Positions 9,093 through 18,497 are shown, counted from the stretch's first letter. The stretch: 64,000 nucleotides of DNA from Baia soyae (GCF_004341445.1 NZ_SLXV01000003.1:1-64000); one strand, 5' to 3'. The notes: generated by a model from the sequence alone, not told the origin. Translations and numbers: made by a program.

Positions 9093-9692
9093 CTATTTTA
9101 TTAACAAACTACGGAAAACGAGCTGACTCAAACTTTGAATGATCATCTGAGTAACTTCCTCTGACTCTTCAGAAGTCCATGCATTATCTTCGAGAGCATA
9201 TAGTTTATGCAAAACCAATACACTCCCTGCTCCAAAGATTGCGATGGCCATCTCAGAAGGATAATCAAATTGGAAATCGCCAGTGGCAATCCCTCTTTCA
9301 ATCAGCAACTCGATTAGCTGAATATACTCACGAATACTCGCACGAAACTTCTGTTGTCGCTCCTTGGTTCCAAATGCTTCATTCAGAAGTAACTTCGCCA
9401 ATTTCCCATTCTCCATAAAAAACTGACTGTGAGCCCGGATCAATCCGTGCATCTGATCGACTGGGGAATCCTCACTATCGATATGGCGCTTTGCACAACC
9501 AATCAACTTTTCCATACCCTCGTCCATTAATCCGGTAAACAAATCCTCTTTGCTCTTAAAATGATAATAAATCGTTCCCTTTGCTACACCTGCCGCCTGT
9601 GCAATATCATCCATCTTCGCTTGGTCAAAGCCTTGATCAGAAAATACCTCTACAGCCGCTTGAAGTATAACATCCACTTTTTGATGGCGCAT
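9093..9692 (-). CDS. TetR/AcrR-family transcriptional repressor
   Basis: A 199-residue repressor. The N-terminal helix-turn-helix (about residues 5-50) has the classic TetR sequence MDDIAQAAGVAKGTIYYHFKSKEDLF. The C-terminal part is helical and would bind an unknown ligand. The start at 9692 is set by AGGAGAG eight bases upstream. It is co-oriented with yhgE, with a palindromic operator between the two genes, so it most likely represses yhgE. Relatives of this type next to yhgE-like pumps often sense lipophilic compounds or fatty acids, which is inference here. Confidence 0.88.
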   Translation of the reverse strand: MRHQKVDVILQAAVEVFSDQGFDQAKMDDIAQAAGVAKGTIYYHFKSKEDLFTGLMDEGMEKLIGCAKRHIDSEDSPVDQMHGLIRAHSQFFMENGKLAKLLLNEAFGTKERQQKFRASIREYIQLIELLIERGIATGDFQFDYPSEMAIAIFGAGSVLVLHKLYALEDNAWTSEESEEVTQMIIQSLSQLVFRSLLIK

Positions 9693-9871
9693 GGTAAGCA
9701 CTCTCCTGTATCCGTTCGATGTAAGAACATCTTACATGGAAATGCAAACGTTTTCAAAGGGAAAATTTAAAACTCTAATGATTACCTTAAAACAACTGGA
9801 TAAACCCCATCATTTTCTGGGAAATAATTTAGTCATCTATACGGAATCCCTACCCTCAAGTCTTACATCTG

Positions 9872-10015
9872 CTACTTTATTCTTTCATTCAACTTTTTCA
9901 ATATAGGCAATGCTACAGATAAAACACGGATGAGCAAAACGAGAGCAACAACAGATAATGCAAAAATAGATACACACGCTAACAACCAAATGAAACCAAA
10001 CCATTCAGTCATCAT
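9872..10015 (-). CDS. Small single-pass membrane protein, 47 residues
   Basis: A short reading frame starting MMTEWFGF, with one hydrophobic segment of about 25 residues (WLLACVSIFALSVVALVLLI) and a basic tail ending NERIK. The start is preceded by GAGGTG at a good distance (8 bp), which argues for real translation. No family is recognised. It stands alone between the TetR gene and tRNA-Arg. It could be a small membrane regulator or a toxin-like peptide; the sequence does not decide. Confidence 0.5.
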   Translation of the reverse strand: MMTEWFGFIWLLACVSIFALSVVALVLLIRVLSVALPILKKLNERIK

Positions 10016-10121
10016 TCTACAAACACCTCATTGTCTCATTATTGAAAATTCATCCTTTAAAATAAAAAGGCTCTGACATCATTTCCCCGATGACAGAATC
10101 CTCGAAACCCCTTGATAACAT

Positions 10122-10198
10122 TGGCGCACCCGAGAGGACTCGAACCTCCGACACCCAGTTTAGGAAACTAGTGCTCTATCCTGCTGAGCTACGGGCGC
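10122..10198 (-). tRNA. tRNA-Arg (anticodon CCU)
   Basis: A cloverleaf on the minus strand with acceptor stem GCGCCCG, D-arm AGCTCAGC, anticodon loop TTCCTAA (anticodon CCU) and T-arm GGTTCGAGTCC. The CCA end is encoded (10122-10124). It reads the rare arginine codon AGG. Confidence 0.95.
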
Positions 10199-10230
10199 AT
10201 AGCACAATTTCTAATCTCCATCCATTATAT

Positions 10231-10273
10231 AACGAAGATCCCCTACTCACAATAAGAGCAGGGGATCTTCGTT
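10231..10273. terminator. Strong bidirectional terminator between asnB and tRNA-Arg
   Basis: A 14-bp perfect inverted repeat (AACGAAGATCCCCT / AGGGGATCTTCGTT) overlaps the asnB stop codon. It would end the asnB transcript on the minus strand. Confidence 0.75.
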
Positions 10274-12116
10274 AACGCCACTGAACTTGAAAATGAACGA
10301 GCCACTGATTAAATTGTAGCCAGTAGGCTAGTAGGGCCGGGACATTCATCAATTGCCCGAACCAGGGAAGATGCTTCTGTTGTAGATCTTGCCTTACAAA
10401 GCGTTGAACAACTCGATGATCAAGGAAGTCCCAGATAGGTGCTTGTTTATCAAGGAGTAACTCTTTCACTTTCTTTTGCATGGTTTGAAGATAAAGAGGA
10501 TGATGTGTTTTAGGATAGGGACTCTTTTTCCGTTCGATAATTTCATCTGGCAAAATCCCTTTTAATGCATGGCGTAATAAGCCCTTCTCTCTACCATTAT
10601 GCGCTTTCATCTCCCAAGGAATATTCCATACATACTCAACTAAATGATGATCACAAAACGGGACTCGAACCTCTAATCCGTAAGCCATACTCATGCGATC
10701 TTTTCGATCCAGAAGAGTGGGCATCCAGCGTGTTAAATTCATGTAAAATAGCTCTTTCATCCGCTCCTCTTTCGGAGTGTCTTGATCACATCGTGGAACT
10801 TCCTCTAGCGCTTGCTGATATCGCATTTCCACGTATTCCTTTGGCTGAATTTTATTTTGCACGTCTTTTCGGATAAAAGGAATCCGCTCATGTGTTAAGC
10901 GTGCCCATGGAAAAATATCTGCTTGAACCATCTCTTCACGATGGAACCAAGGATACCCCCCAAATACTTCATCTGCACACTCTCCAGAAAGACAAACGGT
11001 TAAATCCTTTTTAATCTCTCGGGAAAATAGCATCAACGAACTATCAATATCCGCCATCCCAGGAAAGTCTCTGGCGATGAGTGCTCTGGGGATATAATCT
11101 ATCAACTCTTGATTATTCAGGTATACAACATGATGATCAGACTGCAAGAACTCGGCCATCAACTGTGCCCATGGGGAATCCGCATTAGGTTGGAATTCAT
11201 TTTGCTCGAAGAACTGATCATTATCCTGATAGTCAATCGAAAATGTAGTTAACGGACCTCTATCTTCTTCACGAAACACCTTTGCTGCGACCGCGGAAAT
11301 CGCACTCGAATCCAGCCCCCCTGAAAGCATCGTTCCAATCGGGACATCTGAGATTAATTGTCTTCGAACCGAAGACTCAAACAGCTCGGTTACCTTCGTA
11401 ATGGTTGTTTCAAAGTCATCTTCATGAGGTCGACTCACTAACTGCCAATATGGATGGATTTGAATGCCTTGCCTAGATATCTTCAACCAATGCCCTGGCT
11501 TTAATTCCTTAATATCACGAAACACACCTTCACCTGGGGTCCTAGCTGGTCCCATCATTAGCACTTCGGCCAACCCTTGCTCGTCTATGACAGGACGAAT
11601 ATCTGGATGTTGCAACAAAGATTTTATTTCAGATCCAAATACAAAGGTATCCTTCACATGGGCATAAAATAAAGGTTTAACCCCAATTCGATCCCTTGCG
11701 ATATATAGTTCTTGTTTTAATTCATCCCAGATCGCAAATGCAAATATACCATTCATTCGTTTAGGCGCATCCACTCCCCACTCTTGGTAAGCAGCCGGAA
11801 GCAGTTCTGTATCACACTGAGTAGTAAAACGATATCCGAGGGTCTCCAATTCCGTCCGGAGCTCAGCCATATTGTATAGCTCGCCGTTGTACGTAACCAC
11901 CATCTGCTGGTTGCCAAACTGCTTCACCATAGGTTGTAAGCCGTTCTCTGGATCCATCACACTTAATCTCCGGTGCCCCAATGCCACATGCTTGCCGATC
12001 CAAGTCCCTTCCGAATCAGGGCCTCGCTCGGCATGTTGTTTATTCATGAGATCAATGATTTTGGTCTGATAGCTCAAATTTTCCTCGTAATTCATCCACC
12101 CTACAATTCCACACAT
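10272..12116 (-). CDS. asnB: Asparagine synthase (glutamine-hydrolysing)
   Basis: A 614-residue enzyme that makes asparagine from aspartate, ATP and glutamine. The start at 12116 gives MCGIVGW, which places the glutaminase nucleophile at Cys2 after Met removal, and GGGGAGGAAG lies upstream; the longer upstream frame has no support. The N-terminal class II glutaminase domain (about 1-210) includes GHRRLSVMD and ALGHR-type motifs. The synthetase domain follows with the PP-loop SGGLDSSAI. Length and sequence best fit the AsnO/AsnB type found in Bacillus. The gene is single and ends in a strong terminator. Confidence 0.93.
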   Translation of the reverse strand: MCGIVGWMNYEENLSYQTKIIDLMNKQHAERGPDSEGTWIGKHVALGHRRLSVMDPENGLQPMVKQFGNQQMVVTYNGELYNMAELRTELETLGYRFTTQCDTELLPAAYQEWGVDAPKRMNGIFAFAIWDELKQELYIARDRIGVKPLFYAHVKDTFVFGSEIKSLLQHPDIRPVIDEQGLAEVLMMGPARTPGEGVFRDIKELKPGHWLKISRQGIQIHPYWQLVSRPHEDDFETTITKVTELFESSVRRQLISDVPIGTMLSGGLDSSAISAVAAKVFREEDRGPLTTFSIDYQDNDQFFEQNEFQPNADSPWAQLMAEFLQSDHHVVYLNNQELIDYIPRALIARDFPGMADIDSSLMLFSREIKKDLTVCLSGECADEVFGGYPWFHREEMVQADIFPWARLTHERIPFIRKDVQNKIQPKEYVEMRYQQALEEVPRCDQDTPKEERMKELFYMNLTRWMPTLLDRKDRMSMAYGLEVRVPFCDHHLVEYVWNIPWEMKAHNGREKGLLRHALKGILPDEIIERKKSPYPKTHHPLYLQTMQKKVKELLLDKQAPIWDFLDHRVVQRFVRQDLQQKHLPWFGQLMNVPALLAYWLQFNQWLVHFQVQWR

Positions 12117-12313
12117 CCGTCTTCCTCCCCTAAGCAGTATCAATGTATGTATATGTAGCAAAACAGGGAATTTTCCATGACTCGTTTGATTGACGAAAGA
12201 AAATAGACTTTTCCATTTTCTTGTGGTATCATGAAATTGCACAACACTAAAAAAGTTGTGTTAAGCCAATTTTTATGTCTCCACTCAATACCTATAAAGT
12301 TGCCTTAAGTACA

Positions 12314-12354
12314 AAAGAGCATTGTCTTTCGAAAAGCGAAGGACAGTGCTCTTT
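12314..12354. repeat. Inverted repeat (terminator-like) between asnB and lanA
   Basis: Stem AAAGAGCATTGTCTTTCG pairs with CGAAGGACAGTGCTCTTT around a short loop. It sits in the 347-bp gap between the divergent asnB and lanthipeptide precursor genes. It could end transcription entering from either side. The rest of the gap holds an AT-rich stretch with TATAAT at 12401 and 12421 that may be the precursor promoter. Confidence 0.6.
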
Positions 12355-12463
12355 GCCATTTATGCTATTTTGTGAAGTGTTTGTTTCTTATTTTTAAATT
12401 TATAATAAAAATGTGTTCAATATAATAATTTATTGACCAAACTATCCCGAGGAGATGATCCAT

Positions 12464-12691
12464 ATGTCACGTAAAGACATCAAGCTTGCACTGAAGGCAG
12501 ATCACCCTGCTGGCCAAAAGGACATTGAAGTTTCACAAGAGGAGCTAAACCGTATTAGTGGCGGTGGCTTGAGCGACAGCGACCCTTGTATCGGTACGGT
12601 TTGTCGTGTCATCACCACAATCATCGTTACAACCGCTGCTGAAGGTTGCGGAATGAAGAGCTCATGGGCTACTCCATGTAAAAGATGCTAA
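12464..12691 (+). CDS. lanA: Class II lanthipeptide precursor peptide (first locus)
   Basis: A 75-residue precursor. The start at 12464 is chosen because GAGGAG ends at 12454; the ATG at 12455 would touch it. The leader (about residues 1-35) is charged and ends in ELNRISGGG, a double-glycine site for a C39 protease. The core begins near LSDSDPC, has five cysteines and several Ser/Thr, and ends ATPCKRC. It lies directly before a LanM and a C39-type LanT, which establishes the class. The core matches none of the lantibiotics I can recall. A hydrophobic Thr/Ile/Val stretch in the middle (VITTIIVTTAAEGCG) is notable. Leader and core borders are predicted. Confidence 0.88.
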   Translation: MSRKDIKLALKADHPAGQKDIEVSQEELNRISGGGLSDSDPCIGTVCRVITTIIVTTAAEGCGMKSSWATPCKRC

Positions 12692-12707
12692 GAATGATAT
12701 AAATGGA

Positions 12708-12744
12708 CGTTATAGCATATTGAAAATTTCAATATGCTATAACG
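12708..12744 (+). terminator. Attenuating terminator between lanA and lanM
   Basis: Perfect hairpin with arms of 18 bases around a tight loop (starting CGTTATAGCATATTGAAA), followed by CTATTATTTTTAC. A leaky terminator here would give much more precursor mRNA than enzyme mRNA, as is common in lantibiotic operons. Confidence 0.8.
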
Positions 12745-12783
12745 CTATTATTTTTACAAGATTAACCGATCCAAGGGGGAATT

Positions 12784-15700
12784 ATGAATACTAACTCCAT
12801 CCCAATAAAGTTGAGTCTACCACAAATAAATAAGTCTCTAACATTAAAAGAGAGAACAAAATTATTCTGCACTAGCTTAGAACATGAGCAGATACCAAAA
12901 AAAGAGATTGAAGAAGCATTGCAATCATGGCAAGAAGTTTCCCTTCTAGACGAACCAACACTACAAAAAAAACTACGTGCTATTCAATTGGATAGAGACG
13001 CATTTGGAAAGATATTGTGCGCTACTAACATCGAAACTGAACAAAATGATGAATGGATGAATTGGTTAGATGAAGCACTACAACTGAACCGATCCACTCC
13101 CTTAGAAGATACAGAAATGGATTTGCATCTAGCTGTACGCCCATTTCATTTATGGGCAAAAAAAAGAGTAGAAGACTTCTTCCAACACATCCCGCAAATA
13201 AATCAAATGATACAAACAAATTCGGTTTTAGATTCTATCTTATTTGATTTGGTAGACGGGTTAATCTCCATAGCTGGGAGAACTCTCGTATTAGAGCTGC
13301 ACATCGCTAGAGAAATGGGAGAACTAGAGGGCGATCATTCGGAAGCACGATTCCAATCTTTTATTAAGCAAAAAATAATGAATCCTGATCAACTAGAATT
13401 CATCTATAACGAATATCCTACACTTGCTCGACTTTTAATAACACGGACCCATTATTTTATCCAATCACTCTTAGAAGCTATCACACGATATATTAGCGAT
13501 CGAAAGCAAATTCACCAAGAATTTCACATAGACCCGAATCAACCACTTACTGGCATTTCTGCTGGGATGGGAGACTCGCATCAACAAGGTAGAACTGTTA
13601 TGCACTTTCAGTTTGATTCCAAGCGAGTCATCTATAAACCAAAATCCCTTTCGGTATCTGACCATTTTCATGAATTACTACACTGGTTTAATCAACACGG
13701 TTTTACTCCACCACTCAATGGTTATCGTGTGTTAGGTAAAAACGATTATACATGGGAAGAGTTTGTACCTTCTGAAGGATGTACTTCGGAAGAAGAGATA
13801 GAGCGGTTTTATCATCGTTTGGGCGGCTTGCTAGCAATCGTTCATACATTATATGGTGTCGACTTCCATTACGAAAATATCATTGCCCGAGGAGAATATC
13901 CAACTTTAATTGACTTAGAAACACTCTTCCATAATGAGGTTCCCATATCACTGGAAGAGTTTGCCCAAGTCAGAGCAAATAAACGCATTGGTGAGTCTGT
14001 ACTAATCACCGGTATACTCCCTCTCATTCTATTTTCTGGAAAGGAAGAGTCAGGGGTAGATATGAGTGGTTTAGGGGGACTGGAGCAAGAATATCCGACA
14101 CCTATTTTACAAGAAGAAAATTCTAGAACAGATCAAATGAGGTATGTTCGCAAAAATGCCGTTGTCAAACTCAAAGAAAACCTACCTAAGTTAAACGGTC
14201 AGTTTGTAGAAATTACTCCTTACGTGAGAGATATCATAAATGGCTTCAACCAAGCTAATCAAATCATGTTAGAGCATCGAGCAGATCTTCTCCACGACGA
14301 GGGGCCCATAGCACAGTTTAAGCAAGATAAGGTACGCATTGTTCTACGTAATACACAGTTCTACTATGATTTCCTTCTAGAGTCCCAACACCCCGACTAT
14401 ATGGAGGATACGATAGAGCGTGAAAAAATATTAGATCGCCTATGGTATAGAAGAAAAGAGAATGGATCCACTATCCATGAGATTGAAGATCTATTAGAAG
14501 GTGATATTCCTTTCTTTACATCCATAGTTGATAGCACCGATTTAATCTCTAGTACTGGTAAGATAATTCCTCATTTCTTCCCAGAATCCAGCTATCAGAA
14601 GGTATTGAAGCGAATCCAGTCCCTAACCTCTGAAGAAGTCGAACAGCAGGCTAGCTATATACATGCATCTATTCTCGGAAACGTTGAGTCCAAGGACCAT
14701 TTGCAAGTGAAGCAGTACCATTTCACTCCTGAACCTACTGCCCAACATTTACCTGTTCAACCTCTTATATCAGCGGCAGAAGAAATCGGGCTACATCTAT
14801 CCAAACAAGCTATATATGGAGTTAAAGACGATGTAACATGGATCAGTCCATCACCTACTTCTAATAACTTATGGACACTAGCACCCATGGATTTCGGTCT
14901 ATACAGTGGTGTTTGTGGCGTAGCATTATTCTATGGATACTTGGATCAAATCTGTCAAAATAGTACGTTTCGAGACTTATCACACTCAGCCTTGCAAACC
15001 GCCTTGCATACTGGAGAACATGTAGCTGATGCAAATGCTTTTATGGGACAATCATCCATTTTATATACGCTTTCCCACATGACCGGTTTATACGGAGAAA
15101 AGGCAGAATGGACTTCCTATATGGAAAAGCTCATTCAATCCATTGGGGAAAAAGTAGACAAAGATCAACACTACGATCTCATCCATGGTAGTTCAGGCAT
15201 CATCCATGTCTTGCTAAATGTTGCTCAGCAATGTAACTGGGAATATCCTGCACAAGTGGCTCAGGCCTATGGCGAGCACTTGATTAAACATGCGGTACAA
15301 ACAGAAAAGGGAGTAGCATGGCGAACGAATAAAAATAGGGAGACTCTACTAGGCGGCTTCTCGCATGGAACGAGCGGAATTGCTTGGACATTATTTAGAT
15401 TAGCAAGTGCCACCAGCCAAGAGAAGTATCACGAATGGGGTCTAAAAGCACTCCGGTATGATCGCTCCTTATATGATAATCGTTTACAGAATTGGCTTGA
15501 TATGCGGACAAATGGTACATCTTCTTCTCCAGCCCAATGGTGTCATGGTGCATCTGGCATCGGAGTCAGCAGAGTTTTATGTATGCCTTATTTACAAGAC
15601 AAACAATTGGAGGAAGAGATCCATGCATCCGTACAAGCTACCCTTCAGAACGGATTTGGTTATTCCCAATCGCTCTGTCACGGTGATTTAGGCAATTCAG

Positions 15701-15945
15701 ACCTACTACTCATGGCTGGAGATGCACTGGGACAACAACAATGGATAGAGATGTCCAGGCAGATCGGACATCATACCATTCAATATAAGCAATCGAAAGG
15801 TAACTATCTCACTGGAATCTCTCATTTTCTAGAAACACCAGGGCTATTGGTTGGCTTATCAGGAATTGGGTACCAACTACTACGATTAGCTCATCCAGAT
15901 CAAATCCCATCAGTGTTATCCTTACAAATGCCAGTCAAAAAATAA
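12784..15945 (+). CDS. lanM: Class II lanthipeptide synthetase LanM (first locus)
   Basis: A 1053-residue bifunctional enzyme that phosphorylates and eliminates Ser/Thr in the precursor core, then closes thioether rings. The N-terminal dehydratase domain (about 110-650) has the kinase-like motifs GMGDSHQQG (261-269), YKPKSL (284-289), DFHYENII (360-367) and LIDLET (375-380). The C-terminal LanC-like cyclase has its zinc ligands Cys920 (WCHG), Cys965 and His966 (LCHG). All catalytic motifs are intact. AAGGGGG precedes the start. It lies between the precursor and LanT in one operon, with hairpins on both sides. Confidence 0.95.
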   Translation: MNTNSIPIKLSLPQINKSLTLKERTKLFCTSLEHEQIPKKEIEEALQSWQEVSLLDEPTLQKKLRAIQLDRDAFGKILCATNIETEQNDEWMNWLDEALQLNRSTPLEDTEMDLHLAVRPFHLWAKKRVEDFFQHIPQINQMIQTNSVLDSILFDLVDGLISIAGRTLVLELHIAREMGELEGDHSEARFQSFIKQKIMNPDQLEFIYNEYPTLARLLITRTHYFIQSLLEAITRYISDRKQIHQEFHIDPNQPLTGISAGMGDSHQQGRTVMHFQFDSKRVIYKPKSLSVSDHFHELLHWFNQHGFTPPLNGYRVLGKNDYTWEEFVPSEGCTSEEEIERFYHRLGGLLAIVHTLYGVDFHYENIIARGEYPTLIDLETLFHNEVPISLEEFAQVRANKRIGESVLITGILPLILFSGKEESGVDMSGLGGLEQEYPTPILQEENSRTDQMRYVRKNAVVKLKENLPKLNGQFVEITPYVRDIINGFNQANQIMLEHRADLLHDEGPIAQFKQDKVRIVLRNTQFYYDFLLESQHPDYMEDTIEREKILDRLWYRRKENGSTIHEIEDLLEGDIPFFTSIVDSTDLISSTGKIIPHFFPESSYQKVLKRIQSLTSEEVEQQASYIHASILGNVESKDHLQVKQYHFTPEPTAQHLPVQPLISAAEEIGLHLSKQAIYGVKDDVTWISPSPTSNNLWTLAPMDFGLYSGVCGVALFYGYLDQICQNSTFRDLSHSALQTALHTGEHVADANAFMGQSSILYTLSHMTGLYGEKAEWTSYMEKLIQSIGEKVDKDQHYDLIHGSSGIIHVLLNVAQQCNWEYPAQVAQAYGEHLIKHAVQTEKGVAWRTNKNRETLLGGFSHGTSGIAWTLFRLASATSQEKYHEWGLKALRYDRSLYDNRLQNWLDMRTNGTSSSPAQWCHGASGIGVSRVLCMPYLQDKQLEEEIHASVQATLQNGFGYSQSLCHGDLGNSDLLLMAGDALGQQQWIEMSRQIGHHTIQYKQSKGNYLTGISHFLETPGLLVGLSGIGYQLLRLAHPDQIPSVLSLQMPVKK

Positions 15946-15951
15946 AACCAA

Positions 15952-15982
15952 AACCTGAAATGCACACCCACCATTTCAGGTT
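15952..15982 (+). terminator. Hairpin between lanM and lanT
   Basis: Stem AACCTGAAATG / CATTTCAGGTT followed by ATTTTATAT. It may be a weak terminator or an attenuator, since lanT begins only 27 bp further on and has no other clear promoter. Confidence 0.6.
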
Positions 15983-16008
15983 ATTTTATATATAAATGAG
16001 GCGTTTTG

Positions 16009-18129
16009 ATGTTTAGACGTGTACCGTTTATTGAACAGATGGAACATAGCGAGTGTGGATTAGCCTCGCTAGCGATGATCTTAAACTATTATGGTCATAA
16101 AATTACTCTAACGGAAATTCGAGAGCGCTATGGAGTGTCAAAAAGAGGCCTCTCTCTGGGTAATCTACTAGAAATAGGAAATGATTTTCATTTGAAATGC
16201 AATGTTTATAAGGGAAAGCTAACTGAACTTCCTTTTTCAATGCCCGCGATCCTTTATTGGGAAAATCGTCATTATGTAGTCTTAGAGCAACTAGGCAAGA
16301 ACTACTCCACGATCGTGGACCCTGATAGTGGTAGAAGGAAGATTTCAATAGAAGAGTTAGAGAAAAAATATTCCGGCTATCTGTTCCAAGCAGAGCCAGA
16401 TGAGGGCTTCGAGATTCGGAAGAAAAAGTCTCAATGGGGATTTCTACTCTCTTTTCTCAAGGGACAAACATCATTTTTAGTCAGTCTCATTCTGATCTCC
16501 TTTTTATTGCAAGGATTAGGGCTTCTCATTCCGCAACTAACCCAATGGATCACAGATCAAGTCATCTTACCAAGTAAAAGTGAATACCTAACGATTTTTG
16601 GAATCGGGATCTTAGGACTGTTTCTATTCCATCAATTATTTTCATTTCTACGAAGCTATTTTATCGTTCTATTACAAACAAAATTGGACCTAGCGTTGAT
16701 GACCACGTTTGTTACCCAGTTATTTCACCTTCCCTTTTCCTTTTTTGAAAATCGAAAAGGTGGCGAATTGGTCTTTCGCGCCAACTCCAATGTCTATATC
16801 AGGCAAATACTATCTAGCAAAACCGTTTCTCTCGTCATTGATAGTATTTTGGTTGTTTCCTATGCTTGCCTTCTCTTCTATCAAGAGTGGCACTTAGGTC
16901 TTGTCATCACCTTATTAAGTCTCATTTTATTTTTAATCCTTACATTAAGTGCACGGTGGACACGTAAATTAACGGATCAACAAATTTCTGCACAAACCAA
17001 AACACAGGCTTATTTAACAGAGAATATATTTGGTATTTGTGATGTGAAAGTACTCGGAGCGGAAGAAAAAGTACGCCATCATTGGCATGATCTGTTTACC
17101 AATCAACTAGCCATTAACAAGAAACACAGCCTCTTAACATCTGCCTTTGATACCATTAGTAGCGGCATTCAATTTACCACTCCATTGCTCATCCTCTGGA
17201 TGGGAGCTGGTTTCGTCCTTGGTGGAAATCTTACTCTCGGACAGCTGTTAGGAATCAGTGCCCTCTCTAGTGCTTTCATGGTTCCCATTATATCCCTCAG
17301 TTCTTCCTACTCCCAATTTATCATCTTAAGTTCCTATATCCGACGCTTACAAGATGTAATTGAAAGTAAGCCAGAGGAAAATAAAGGAGAGATCATTTCT
17401 CCACTTTCTGGGGAGATCGAGTTAAGAGATGTATCGTTTAAGTATGGTTATTTTAGCGAAAATGTACTGTCCGATATCGAGCTTCATATTCGTCCAGGGG
17501 AAAAGGTAGCCATCGTCGGAGCCTCAGGATCTGGAAAAAGCACATTGGCCAAAATTCTAATTGGACTTTATAAGCCTCAAGAAGGAACGATTTTATTCGA
17601 TCATAAGCAGCTAAATGATATCAATATACAATCCTTACGTCAGCAAGTAGGCGTCGTTTTACAGGAGACCCGTTTATTCCATGGAACGATTCAGGATAAC
17701 ATCTCCCTTTTTGATAAAAAAATTCCCATGGAAATGATCATTAGAGCTGCTCATATGGCTGATATCCATCAGGATATACTAGAGCAACCCTTAGGTTATC
17801 GTACGATGGTCTCCGAGGGTGGTAGTAACTTCTCAGGTGGCCAAAGACAACGTTTACTACTGGCTCGAGCACTGCTCCACCAACCTAATATACTCTTGTT
17901 AGATGAAGCTACCTCAGCCTTAGATAATGTTCGGGAGTCGAATGTGAAACGATACTTATCGGAACTTCGTTGTACACAAATCATAATCGCCCACCGATTA
18001 AGTACCATCCAACATAGTGATCGGATCCTTGTAATGCATGAGGGCAAGCTAGTCGAGAGCGGAACTCATGAGGAATTGCTAGAGCAGAGAGGTTTTTATC
18101 ACACTCTCTACACAAGTCAAGACACATAA
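16009..18129 (+). CDS. lanT: Lanthipeptide ABC transporter/peptidase LanT (first locus)
   Basis: A 706-residue protein that removes the double-glycine leader and exports the peptide. The N-terminal C39 peptidase domain (about 1-135) has catalytic Cys16 in HSECGLASL, the His of RHYVVLEQ and the Asp of IVDPDSG. About six membrane segments span residues 155-440. The C-terminal ABC ATPase has Walker A GASGSGKST, signature FSGGQRQR and Walker B ILLLDEATSALD. The ATG at 16009 is preferred over the TTG directly before it because GAGG then lies at a usual distance. It is the last gene of the locus and is followed by a 40-base perfect palindrome. Confidence 0.95.
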   Translation: MFRRVPFIEQMEHSECGLASLAMILNYYGHKITLTEIRERYGVSKRGLSLGNLLEIGNDFHLKCNVYKGKLTELPFSMPAILYWENRHYVVLEQLGKNYSTIVDPDSGRRKISIEELEKKYSGYLFQAEPDEGFEIRKKKSQWGFLLSFLKGQTSFLVSLILISFLLQGLGLLIPQLTQWITDQVILPSKSEYLTIFGIGILGLFLFHQLFSFLRSYFIVLLQTKLDLALMTTFVTQLFHLPFSFFENRKGGELVFRANSNVYIRQILSSKTVSLVIDSILVVSYACLLFYQEWHLGLVITLLSLILFLILTLSARWTRKLTDQQISAQTKTQAYLTENIFGICDVKVLGAEEKVRHHWHDLFTNQLAINKKHSLLTSAFDTISSGIQFTTPLLILWMGAGFVLGGNLTLGQLLGISALSSAFMVPIISLSSSYSQFIILSSYIRRLQDVIESKPEENKGEIISPLSGEIELRDVSFKYGYFSENVLSDIELHIRPGEKVAIVGASGSGKSTLAKILIGLYKPQEGTILFDHKQLNDINIQSLRQQVGVVLQETRLFHGTIQDNISLFDKKIPMEMIIRAAHMADIHQDILEQPLGYRTMVSEGGSNFSGGQRQRLLLARALLHQPNILLLDEATSALDNVRESNVKRYLSELRCTQIIIAHRLSTIQHSDRILVMHEGKLVESGTHEELLEQRGFYHTLYTSQDT

Positions 18130-18167
18130 GGTACCCGTCTAATCTGATCAGATTAGACGGGTACCTT
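18128..18167. terminator. Perfect 40-base palindromic terminator after lanT
   Basis: Twenty bases (beginning AAGGTACCCGTCTAATC) are followed immediately by their exact reverse complement, then CCTTTATC. The hairpin overlaps the lanT stop codon and would end the first lanthipeptide operon. Confidence 0.85.
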
Positions 18168-18257
18168 CCTTTATCTCTCACTAAATTTTTAATTCGGGTT
18201 ATGTTAAAATAATAAATATATCATTTTTATTTTATTGATTAACAAGGAGATGTCGAT

Positions 18258-18497
18258 ATGGATTATTTGCTTTCTTGCAAGGAGATTGAAGTTGCAATTT
18301 TAGTAGCAAAAGGATACAAAGATAGCGAAATTGCTTTATCTCTATACATTAGCAGGCGTAGAGTAGGAGAAATTATTGCTTCTATTAAGAGTAAATGGCA
18401 TATAACATCTCGTGTTCAAATTGGGATCATTGCATACTATTGTGGCTTGATAGACATTAAAAAAGAGGTCTTTCTTAAATATAAAACTTTTAACTAA
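18258..18497 (+). CDS. Stand-alone LuxR/GerE-type helix-turn-helix protein
   Basis: A 79-residue protein that consists almost entirely of a LuxR/GerE-like DNA-binding domain: LSCKEIEVAILVAKGYKDSEIA is the scaffold and ISRRRVGEIIASIKSKW the recognition helix region. There is no receiver or ligand domain. AAGGAGATG precedes the ATG at a good distance. It follows the first lanthipeptide operon, which has no other regulator, so control of that operon is a reasonable guess. GerE itself, a small late-sporulation regulator of 74 residues, has the same architecture, so a sporulation role is an alternative. Confidence 0.75.
   Translation: MDYLLSCKEIEVAILVAKGYKDSEIALSLYISRRRVGEIIASIKSKWHITSRVQIGIIAYYCGLIDIKKEVFLKYKTFN

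Noticed and set aside
10090..10275. Plus-strand open frame containing PERTRTSDTQFRKL
   Set aside because: It is the antisense of tRNA-Arg(CCU), a well-known source of false protein annotations; no ribosome binding site.
12117..12242. N-terminal extension of asparagine synthase
   Set aside because: It would block the required N-terminal Cys2 nucleophile and has no ribosome binding site.
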